Assembly (NCBI GenBank): GCA_963825315.1
Contig: CAWGST010000002.1
Span: 1-64,000 of the forward strand
Source of the DNA: DASRLE01 sp963825315
GTDB lineage: Bacteria > Verrucomicrobiota > Verrucomicrobiia > Limisphaerales > Palsa-1400
DNA length: 64,000 nt
Reading direction: 5' to 3'
Below are positions 30,352 to 38,083 of the stretch, piece after piece. Positions within the stretch are counted from its first letter, which is position 1. Each line of letters opens with the position of its first letter. A model generated the notes under the pieces. The model did not search any database, was not told the origin of the DNA, and was given only the letters and a program-made list of their open reading frames with translations. Both the position numbers and the translations under genes were made by a program.

Positions 30352-30402
30352 TTATGACCCCGTTATCCGTATTTGTCCGGCTACCGCCCCCTTATTATCG
30401 TT
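30352..30402 (-). repeat. remnant of the 3' end of the propeller gene, copy A
   Basis: The minus-strand frame reads NDNKGAVAGQIRITGS then stop, closely matching the last residues of the 1118-residue protein (NDNSGSVAGQIQITGP). It is not part of a gene. It lies just downstream of pseudopilin gene A. Confidence 0.65.
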
Positions 30403-30413
30403 TCAAAAACGTG

Positions 30414-31249
30414 CTAAGGTGGCGTTGCAGACGGCCTCCAGTTGTAATGCCAGTAGAGACTCCAAAGGGAGTTCAATTTCACCATTTGGGCATGGCCATC
30501 GTCAAAGCCGATGTTGATCGCCGCGTCATTCGGCATCAGGAAAGGGCGATAAATGGAGGCGCTGACGGGCGAGGTCGCCGTTTTTCCCCCATGCCGCCAA
30601 ATAGTGCAGCGGGTCATTCCTGGTATGGCAACAGCTTCTCCTTGGGAAAGGTCAGGCGCAGGATGATCGGATTCGAGCGGCCATTCGTTCCAAACGACCG
30701 CATCATTGAAGAGGGGAGTTTGTGCCGGCCTTTGAACCGAGGTTGGTTTATTAAACACAAATTGAGGGTTGTTAACGACGACCGTGGGGGGGGCCCCACC
30801 CATCCTGAAAACATACTGCTGGTGATGGCCGGGTCCCAAGAGAAAAGCCAGCCATTCATGCTATAGCTGCCATTGACCGGCGCCGTTGTGCCCAATGGCC
30901 AGTTGTACCATGCAAGGCTTGCGGTTCCAATCACCTGACCATTTGGAACCGTTTGGGTTGTGACGCGAGTCGCCGGGCAAAGGACAATATTGCTTGTCAA
31001 TCCATATGGGCTTAGGCTTCCAACCCAGGAATCCAAGTTGTTCGTTTCCATCTGGACAATTGTGTGCCCCGTCTCATCCATGTACATCAAGCCGCTGAGG
31101 GTCAATTGCTTGAGGTTGCTCACGCAATTAACGTCCTTGGCGTGATGTTTGGCGCTGGCCAAGGCGGGCAGGAGCAGCGCCGCCAGAATCGCAATGAGGG
31201 TGATCACCACCAAAAGCTCAATGAGCGTAAAGGCTTTGCGCTGACTCAT
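30414..31249 (-). CDS. pseudopilin-like protein A, one apparent frameshift
   Basis: About 278 residues after correction. It opens MSQRKAFTLIELLVVITLIAILA with a prepilin cleavage site; the middle carries SLAWYNWPLGTTAPVNGSYSMNGW and the end INIGFDDGHAQMVKLNSLWSLYW. The frame breaks in a poly-G/C run (about 30790-30797, eight bases). One more base would restore WVGPPPTVVV as in copy C. Its 3' half is nearly identical in DNA to copy C (33064-33903), so duplication was recent. The ATG at 31249 sets the normal leader length. Confidence 0.75.
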
Positions 31250-31329
31250 TCGATTGATGTTCAGGCACCCACTTGGGCATGCACCGTCAGGGGACGTTGC
31301 GATGCGATAGGTTTGTTTTCCGAAGTTCA

Positions 31330-31980
31330 TCACCAGTTGCCGTTAATCGTGATGATGTTGACGCCGTTCCTGGTGGCGCTGATGTATTCGGCCCATAAAT
31401 CGTAGCTCGAGAGGTTGTGGCGATTGGTTGTGGAGGAATCGTAATGCCAAAAGTTGAAGGTCGGAGCACCGGGAACAGGCACCAGCAGGCCTTTCAGAGC
31501 AGGCATGACATCATAGTTTGTATATTCCTTGGGCTGCGGCCCTGGGTTGAAAAAATTATCAGGTTCTTCCGGGTTTGCATTGTTGACGGAGGCACGCCCG
31601 TACCAATTGCTGAAGTTTTGGGAAGAAATATTAGTGCCATCAAACAGTACAATGTTCCCAGTGGCCGGATTGATTGAGGCGCCGGTCAACTCGTAGAGCA
31701 AAGGATTGATCGCGGCCAATGCTTCGTAATTGGCAGGAAGGGCGCTGGCCAGGCTGCCGTTGTCCGGCGGGTAAAAATTGAGCTTGGCGTGATAATTATC
31801 AATCATTAGGGTGAGATTGGCCTTATCGCCGTTGACTTGGGCGTTTCTTTTGGCGGTTTGGGCGGCGCTATTCATGTTGACAACCATCGCGGCGATAATG
31901 CCGATGATGGCGATGACCACCAAAAGCTCAATGAGCGTAAAGGCGTGGCAATGGCGGCTTTCGCGTCTGTTCATCTCCAC
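31330..31980 (-). CDS. pseudopilin-like protein (GspG-type leader, unrelated C-terminus)
   Basis: A 216-residue protein whose leader CHAFTLIELLVVIAIIGIIAAMVV matches prepilin peptidase substrates. The rest differs from neighbours A-C: it has no DGH motif and contains NLTLMIDNYHAKLNFYPPDNGSL and PALKGLLVPVPG, closer to type II secretion GspG-like pseudopilins. It sits between pseudopilin genes A and B on the same strand, 8 nt from B. It may be a minor pilin of the same structure. Confidence 0.75.
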   Translation of the reverse strand: MEMNRRESRHCHAFTLIELLVVIAIIGIIAAMVVNMNSAAQTAKRNAQVNGDKANLTLMIDNYHAKLNFYPPDNGSLASALPANYEALAAINPLLYELTGASINPATGNIVLFDGTNISSQNFSNWYGRASVNNANPEEPDNFFNPGPQPKEYTNYDVMPALKGLLVPVPGAPTFNFWHYDSSTTNRHNLSSYDLWAEYISATRNGVNIITINGNW

Positions 31981-31987
31981 GATGCGC

Positions 31988-32800
31988 TCAAGGCGGCCGC
32001 CAATTGAGATGCCAATAATAATTCCAGAGATTTCTCAGCGGGGACAATTCCGCGTGGCCATCTGCAAAGCCCATATTGATTGCGCCTGGTAAAGCCTGTT
32101 TTTGCCCGGAGAAAGGATAGGACGATGATGCGGTTTTCCCGCCGTGGCGCAAAATAGTACAGCGTTGAATTCCAAGGGTGTTGAGAATGGGCGCACCACT
32201 ATAAAGGTCGGTGGCTGGCGTATCATTTTCTATGGGCCAAGAGCACACCCATATCGAATCGAAAAAAAGTGGCGTTTGTGGCGTTCTCTGGATCGACGTG
32301 GGCTTGGGAAAAACAAAGGTCGGAAAAGTGCCAGATCGGTAAAAGTTAGTTCCCGGCGCAAAACTCCAAAGCCAGCCATTGAAACCGTAAGTGCCCGTTA
32401 TCGGAGGCGTTAAATTGACTCCCCAATCCCATGCGATAGACGCCGTACCCCATACAGCCGTATTTTGGACTGGCGACGGCTGGTGAGTAGAAGGGCATAA
32501 TCGCAGCTCATCCGTAACACCATAATCACTCAAACTTCCCATCCAAAGGGTAATTGGCCAAGACGGATCGAACTCCGGCATGCCCGAGTCATTGTAGCGC
32601 ATGTTCTGTCCAGTCTCGTTCATGTACATCAATCCCGCCATAGTTATCTGCCTGACGTTACTCAAGCAGTTGACCTGTTGGGCGTTCATTTTCGACCTCG
32701 CCAAAGCGGGCAGGAGCAGCGCCGCCAGAATCGCAATGATCGTAATGACCACCAGCAACTCAATCAGCGTGAACGCTTTGCACTGACGGCTTCGCTTCAT
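31988..32800 (-). CDS. pseudopilin-like protein B
   Basis: A 270-residue protein starting MKRSRQCKAFTLIELLVVITIIAILAALLLPALARSK and ending INMGFADGHAELSPLRNLWNYYWHLNW, the H-X9-DG class. The first 45 residues are almost identical in DNA to copy C (33903 downward), whereas the middle has diverged, suggesting gene conversion or selection on the leader. The upstream spacer (32801-33063) is also a near copy of 33904-34105. Intact frame. Confidence 0.8.
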   Translation of the reverse strand: MKRSRQCKAFTLIELLVVITIIAILAALLLPALARSKMNAQQVNCLSNVRQITMAGLMYMNETGQNMRYNDSGMPEFDPSWPITLWMGSLSDYGVTDELRLCPSTHQPSPVQNTAVWGTASIAWDWGVNLTPPITGTYGFNGWLWSFAPGTNFYRSGTFPTFVFPKPTSIQRTPQTPLFFDSIWVCSWPIENDTPATDLYSGAPILNTLGIQRCTILRHGGKTASSSYPFSGQKQALPGAINMGFADGHAELSPLRNLWNYYWHLNWRPP

Positions 32801-32998
32801 GTTCCCGGATTAACTTTAACAAACGTCGTTCATTCACGACCCCTTGTCAACATTGCCGCGCGTTTGGGCTTGAGCGCGGCCTTGTCAGATCATGTCTCCC
32901 CTTGGCCGGTTTATCGGCTTAAGGGCCGGCGCAGGCCGGGCAGCTTTACTGCCAGATGAAGGGCCACATGCAAGCGCTGGTCGTTATCGGGCGAAACG

Positions 32999-33050
32999 TT
33001 ATGGTGGCGTGATCTCTATTTGTCCGAGCACCACCCCCGTATTATGGTTT
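32999..33050 (-). repeat. remnant of the 3' end of the propeller gene, copy B
   Basis: The minus-strand frame reads NHNTGVVLGQIEITPP then stop, again matching the C-terminus of the 1118-residue protein. The following spacer (about 32820-32995) aligns with that after the real gene end (about 33910-34100), including CATTCACGACCC and GCGAAACGTTATGG blocks. It is a duplication scar carrying the gene's tail. Confidence 0.7.
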
Positions 33051-33063
33051 CAAACGCGGGCTG

Positions 33064-33903
33064 CTAAGGTGGCGTTGCAGACGGCCTCCAGCTGTAATGC
33101 CAGTAGAGACTCCAAAGGGAGTTCAATTTTACCATTTGGGCATGGCCATCGTCAAAGCCGATGTTGATCGCCGCGTCATTCGGCATCAAGAAAGGGCGAT
33201 AAATGGAGGCGCTGACTGGCGAGGTCGCCGTTTTTCCCCCATGCCGCCAAATTGTGCAGCGGGTCATTCCTGGTATGCCAACAGCCTCTCCCTGGGAAAG
33301 GTCAGGCGCTGGCTTATCGGACTCGAGCGGCCATTCGTTCCAAACGATCGCATCGTTGAAGAGCGGAGTTTGTGCCGGCCTTTGAACCGAGGCTGGTTTA
33401 TTAAATACAAACTGGGGATTGCCAACGACGACTGTGGGGGGGGGGCCCCACCACCCAGAAATACTTGTGATATTCGGGTCGTAAGAAAACATCCATCCAT
33501 TCATGCTATAGCTGCCATTGACCGGTGCGGTCATTGTCGGTGGCCAGTTGTACCATGCAAGGCTTGCGCTTCCATCAGCGCTATTATTCGAGCTCTCCTG
33601 ATATGTGACTTGAGTCGCAGGGCAAAGGACGATGTTGCTTGTCAATCCGTACGGACTTAAGCCTCCAACCCAGGAATCCAAATCATTCGTATCGAAATAG
33701 AGAATAAGCTGCCCCGTTTCATCCATGTACATCAACCCGCTGGCGGTCATCTGCTTGAGATTGCACACGCAATTGACATCCTTTGCATGATGTTTGGCGC
33801 TGGCCAAGGCGGGCAGGAGCAGCGCCGCCAGAATCGCAATAATGGTGATCACCACCAGCAACTCAATCAGCGTGAACGCTTTGCACTGACGGCTTCGCTT
33901 CAT
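33064..33903 (-). CDS. pseudopilin-like protein C
   Basis: A 279-residue intact relative of copy A. It has a prepilin leader CKAFTLIELLVVITIIAILA, ILYFDTNDLDSWVGGLSPYG, SLAWYNWPPTMTAPVNGSYSMNGW, a Pro run at GPPPTVVV, and the end INIGFDDGHAQMVKLNSLWSLYW. The leader DNA matches copy B and the 3' half matches copy A, so it looks like the parent or a recombinant of both. It starts downstream of the propeller gene on the same strand. Confidence 0.8.
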   Translation of the reverse strand: MKRSRQCKAFTLIELLVVITIIAILAALLLPALASAKHHAKDVNCVCNLKQMTASGLMYMDETGQLILYFDTNDLDSWVGGLSPYGLTSNIVLCPATQVTYQESSNNSADGSASLAWYNWPPTMTAPVNGSYSMNGWMFSYDPNITSISGWWGPPPTVVVGNPQFVFNKPASVQRPAQTPLFNDAIVWNEWPLESDKPAPDLSQGEAVGIPGMTRCTIWRHGGKTATSPVSASIYRPFLMPNDAAINIGFDDGHAQMVKLNSLWSLYWHYSWRPSATPP

Positions 33904-34105
33904 GTTCCAAGGTTAACTTTATTTAACAAATATCGTTCATTCACGACCCGTTGTCAACATTGCCGCGCCTTTGGCCTTGAGCGCGGCCTTGGCAGATCAT
34001 GCCTCCCCTCGGCGGGTTTATCGACTTCACAGCCGGCAGACGCCGGAAAGTTTTACCGCCAGGTGACGGGCCATGTACAAGCGCTGGTCCTTATCGGGCG
34101 AAACG
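33904..34105. repeat. spacer duplicated at 32801-33063
   Basis: Shares about nine bases in ten with 32801-33000, including the TCGTTCATTCACGACCC block, TTGTCAACATTGCCGCGC, GAGCGCGGCCTTG and GGCGAAACGTTATGG. It lies between pseudopilin C and the propeller gene. It shows that pseudopilin units were tandemly duplicated together with the adjacent gene end. Confidence 0.65.
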
Positions 34106-37100
34106 TTATGGTCCCGTGATCTGTATTTGTCCGGCCACCGACCCGGAGTTATCGTTTGTTTGCAGATTGACCGCATCGTCATTGAATCCAAACCAAAGTT
34201 CACCGGCGCGATCGGTTGTGAATGTCCCGTTAGTGCCGACCGGCCAGTAACCGTTGGTATTCGCCCCTTGCGGGAAATAGGTGTTTCCGTACACCCACTC
34301 GTTCGTGGTGCCCCAATAATAAGGATTCGGTCCCACAAACGCTATGAGGCTATCGTGAAGAGCAAGATTGGTTGTTAAGAAGCAATCGAACGCATCGTTG
34401 TCAATCTCTCCGCCTGGCCCCACCTGTCCCTGGTCCGGGCCGCCGTTCCAAATTCCACTAACGTTGGTGAATATCACTGTGTCGTTACTGTTGACGTGGA
34501 TGCCGGTGTCGGTCCAGAGGGGATTTGACGGCACCACGAAAAAACCAGGCTGGCAGGCGGAGAAGTTGGTCACCCAAAGGTTCGTTTGGCTGGCAACCAG
34601 GACGAATCCCTGCCCGACGCTGAGCGCCGGCTCCCCCGAACTCCACCCACTGCCGCTATAAGTGTGGGTTGAAAAGCCGTTGCCGGTCCACAACAGCACT
34701 TGATCGTTAGTGTTCGGCTTGTACCCCAGGTCCGATTGGATGCGCCCGGCTTGCGGAACAATGGAACTGACATAGTTGGTCCCCGGGACAATCGGGTTGG
34801 CCGACAGCCCTTGCAAGACCAATCCCACAAACGGTATCGTCAATTCCGTCGAGTTGGTGATGAAAGCCGCTTCGCCAGGTAATAGCGTGGCATCGCCGTT
34901 GGGGGACCAAAGCTGAGGACCTTGTTCGTACGTATTACTGTCAAACCCGCTCCCATTCCATTTCATGATTTCGGTCCCGCCGGGTAAATAGGGAGAAGAA
35001 AAACCATTGTTCACCAGAAAATGGAGCAATCCGTTCGCTGTATTCTGCGGAGAATCTTCGTCATTTATTTGGTATAACTGGTTTGCGATTAGATTTGTTC
35101 CGGGCGGGATGGTCATATTGATGAAACCGATGACTGGCGAGCAGGAATTCCCAGATTGCGCCTCGTAGAAACGATTGGTCACCCCAGCCACGGTGTCGTC
35201 GTAAAAAGTGCCTATCCCCGAAGAGGAATCCAATGAGACATTGCCCAGCTGGCTCCAGTTTGCCAGATCGCTTGAGGCAAAAATATACCAAAGGCTTCCA
35301 GGGGTGCCGCTCAGATAAAAGCTGAACCTGCTGTAACCCGAAGAGAACCCGGGGTTGTTGGGAAAGGCGACGGGGACACCACCGCCGGAACAGGCAGGGT
35401 TGGGCACGGCGCCGGTGTGGCGGACGTTCTGATGAAACATAGGCCATGGGGCATTCGCCGCCAGGCTTCCGGATCCCGGACGCTTATAGACGTAACCGTC
35501 CTCGCTGGCGATGATGACGGCGCCATCCGCCGGATTGATCGCGGGGGAAGAAACGACAGATCCGCCCGTTGGGTACGTCCATTTGACCGCGTCGTTGGTG
35601 ATGGCATAGACGAAGTTGTTCACGCCGAACCAATAATCCTCTCCGCCAATGTAGATCACGCCATCCTCGCTGAGGGCTGGTGATGAGATGAAAAAGATCG
35701 GGTAGCCGTAACTGGTTGTGGCGGTGAACTGCCACTTTAAACCGCCATTGGTGATGGCGTAGAGGTTGCCGTCTGTTGAACCGATATAGACCGTGCCATC
35801 CCCGCCAATAGCGGGGGAGGAATTAATCGCCTGGCCGTCACCGGTGTCGAAAATCCATTCCAATGTTCCGCTGGGGCTGATCGCATAAAGATAACCGTCC
35901 CCCGAGCCGACATAGATCGTGCCGTCCGCGCCGATGGCTGGCGAGGAAGCCGGAGCGTACGCGCCGGGAAGCGGGAAGAACCACTGCAACGCTCCATTGG
36001 GGGAAACGGCGTACAAATCGCCGTAATAATTCTGGTACGGAACCAGAAAATAAATGGTGCAGTCCGGCCCAATAGCCGGGGAGGAGTCAATCCCGGTTTG
36101 ACCGCTGTTCGGGTCATCCGTTTCAAAAAACCAGTTGGTGGCGTGGGTGGCCGGGTTGATGGCGAACAGCCCATACGAGCTTGGATACCAGGTCCCCACA
36201 TAGATAGTGCCATCGCTTGCGCTGATGGCCGGCGAGGAATAGATCGAACCGCCAAGTTGATTGCTCCAGAGAACGGCGCCGTTCGTTGTATTGAGGGCAT
36301 AAAGGGTTCCATCCAATGAACCAACATAGACGGCGGACCCGTTTGCAGCCACCGTCGCCGACGAAGTGATGTCATTGTCAGAGCCTCTTCCGAGGTTGAT
36401 GGACCAATTGGTAGTTCCAACAACTGCGTCCAAGGCAAAGAATTGGTTCGCCGTATTCGCGATGTAAATGGTTCCATCCGGTCCAATCGCCGGAGAGGCG
36501 TCGATGGAGGCGCCCAGGGAATTGGACCAGATCAGCCCAAGCCCGGCGGTCGCGCTTGCCTCACAGATGACATTGGACACGATGACCGTGTAAGCGCCGA
36601 CATTGTTGGTTTGGACGCTGCCAATCGTCAGGCTGGCGGCGGTCTGGCCCGGGAGGTTGCTTCCGTTGAACTGCCATTGGTAGCTCAATGGCGCAAGCCC
36701 CGTCGCGGTCACGCTGAAGCCCGCGCTGCTGCCCGCGAAGACAACCTGATTGGACGGCGCAACGGTGATCAGAGGCGGCTGATCATTCGTGGTCAGCACC
36801 GCTTTAAAAAACAGCGTGGCATTTGTTCCCGCATTGATCAGACTCGCGGCGATGGAATTGCTGTTGGCGGTCTTTGTTTGAATGGGGACCCAATCTGGAT
36901 TGTTTAGACTCGTCGTTTTCAGCAGAATGTAGGACATGCCCGGAAGTGTGTTGCTGATGGTCACGCTAATGACGTTGGAACTAGCGGAGATTTCCAGCCA
37001 GAAATTGGTCCAGGTTTCGCAAGGAACGTAGCCGCTGTCTGGAGGAGTGAAGCCGATTTGCGGACTGGCTCCGCCGCCGGAAGAGCCGCCGCTGCCGCCA

Positions 37101-37462
37101 TCGCCGGGTGGCGGCGGTACATCGTCCATCGTCCTTTCCCCGCTGCGGGAGCGGCCAGCTTCCCCTGACACCTGCGTCCAGTAGGACTGGTAGTCAAAGT
37201 CCCTGTCGTCGAACCAGAACTTGCCCGGGGTGCCGTCCGTATACAATGAAAGAGACGGCATCGGGTCGAATGGTGTCGGGGGGAGATTACCAGAGATGCT
37301 CCAAAAAATGCCGTTCGTTGGCAGAGACGAAACCACAACGACAGAGGCCGATTCAATGTTGAATACCGATTGGACCTGGGCGTGGCAGGCGTGACTTGAT
37401 CCGATAAGAAGCGCTGTCAGGATGGCCGCGCTCACTGTCAATGTTGTCAGGGCGATTCTCAT
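34106..37462 (-). CDS. large secreted PQQ-like beta-propeller, Ig-like and lectin-like protein
   Basis: A 1118-residue secreted protein with a signal peptide (about 1-28), a Gly-rich hinge, and an Ig-like domain (PSNQVVFAGSSAGFSVTATG). About seven PQQ-type propeller blades follow, such as SSPAIGxDGTIYVGSxDGxLYAI, and then beta-sandwich modules. The last ~120 residues end in GELWFGFNDDAVNLQTNDNSGSVAGQIQITGP, close to PA-IL/LecA-type galactose-binding modules with their calcium-binding NDD/N segments. It may attach to a glycan, for example on the cell surface. It shares the strand with the pseudopilin array and supplies the duplicated tail fragments. Confidence 0.75.
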   Translation of the reverse strand: MRIALTTLTVSAAILTALLIGSSHACHAQVQSVFNIESASVVVVSSLPTNGIFWSISGNLPPTPFDPMPSLSLYTDGTPGKFWFDDRDFDYQSYWTQVSGEAGRSRSGERTMDDVPPPPGDGGSGGSSGGGASPQIGFTPPDSGYVPCETWTNFWLEISASSNVISVTISNTLPGMSYILLKTTSLNNPDWVPIQTKTANSNSIAASLINAGTNATLFFKAVLTTNDQPPLITVAPSNQVVFAGSSAGFSVTATGLAPLSYQWQFNGSNLPGQTAASLTIGSVQTNNVGAYTVIVSNVICEASATAGLGLIWSNSLGASIDASPAIGPDGTIYIANTANQFFALDAVVGTTNWSINLGRGSDNDITSSATVAANGSAVYVGSLDGTLYALNTTNGAVLWSNQLGGSIYSSPAISASDGTIYVGTWYPSSYGLFAINPATHATNWFFETDDPNSGQTGIDSSPAIGPDCTIYFLVPYQNYYGDLYAVSPNGALQWFFPLPGAYAPASSPAIGADGTIYVGSGDGYLYAISPSGTLEWIFDTGDGQAINSSPAIGGDGTVYIGSTDGNLYAITNGGLKWQFTATTSYGYPIFFISSPALSEDGVIYIGGEDYWFGVNNFVYAITNDAVKWTYPTGGSVVSSPAINPADGAVIIASEDGYVYKRPGSGSLAANAPWPMFHQNVRHTGAVPNPACSGGGVPVAFPNNPGFSSGYSRFSFYLSGTPGSLWYIFASSDLANWSQLGNVSLDSSSGIGTFYDDTVAGVTNRFYEAQSGNSCSPVIGFINMTIPPGTNLIANQLYQINDEDSPQNTANGLLHFLVNNGFSSPYLPGGTEIMKWNGSGFDSNTYEQGPQLWSPNGDATLLPGEAAFITNSTELTIPFVGLVLQGLSANPIVPGTNYVSSIVPQAGRIQSDLGYKPNTNDQVLLWTGNGFSTHTYSGSGWSSGEPALSVGQGFVLVASQTNLWVTNFSACQPGFFVVPSNPLWTDTGIHVNSNDTVIFTNVSGIWNGGPDQGQVGPGGEIDNDAFDCFLTTNLALHDSLIAFVGPNPYYWGTTNEWVYGNTYFPQGANTNGYWPVGTNGTFTTDRAGELWFGFNDDAVNLQTNDNSGSVAGQIQITGP

Positions 37463-38083
37463 GTTGCGTGTCCTTTTGTTTGTTGGAAGCGGTCATGGTC
37501 TGATTGTCGCGAGAATACTCACCCTCTTTTGGGAATTCCTTGCCTTATCTTGCGCAATGTTGTACCTCACTCTCACTCATGCCCCATCGATCCTGGGTTT
37601 TCGGGCAGCGTGGCTGGGTGGAATTTCAGCGGTTTTTGGGGCGCTTGTCAAGAATACATACTTGACAAACAGGCCCCCGACACGCGTTTCGGCCAATGTT
37701 TGCAGGGGTTTCGCGTTTTAAAAAAAGCTCCCACCATGACCTGTACATTTTCCGCCTTTTGTGCCATAATGCGGACGCAAAGGCGGAAATATGAAGGAAG
37801 AAGGCAGAAGTGAAACTCGGGGCCGGGCGCCGGAATCGAATGCGAAAAACGGCCGCGATAAGGCGCAAGCGTCTCAATGGGAAGGGGCGTCGTTTGGGTC
37901 AAAGTCAGTCAAAGTGGGCCTGCCGCGCCGTAGCCGTTGCGGCGAAGGCGGGTCAAACCGATGCCGTGGGTCAAGCTGCCGGGTAATTTATATGCAAATA
38001 CTTTATAATGAATGATTTGCAAAAAATCCGGCTCTCCGTGCGGTCAAGCCCGGTCAAAGTCAGTCAAAGTGAATCAAACCAGT
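37463..38083. other. gene-free stretch between propeller gene and CHASE2 cyclase
   Basis: No supported coding frame. It includes a perfect 11-bp inverted repeat at 37749-37789. GTCAAAGTCAGTCAAAGTG occurs at about 37897 and again at about 38056. The TTGACA at about 37662 could be a -35 element on the plus strand, though no plus-strand gene follows closely. Confidence 0.4.
37749..37789. repeat. perfect 11-bp inverted repeat
   Basis: TTTCCGCCTTT (37749-37759) and AAAGGCGGAAA (37779-37789) are exact reverse complements separated by 19 bases. It would form a strong hairpin on either strand. There is no following T tract, so a terminator is not clear. It may be a palindromic mobile repeat of REP type or a protein-binding site. 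Confidence 0.5.
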
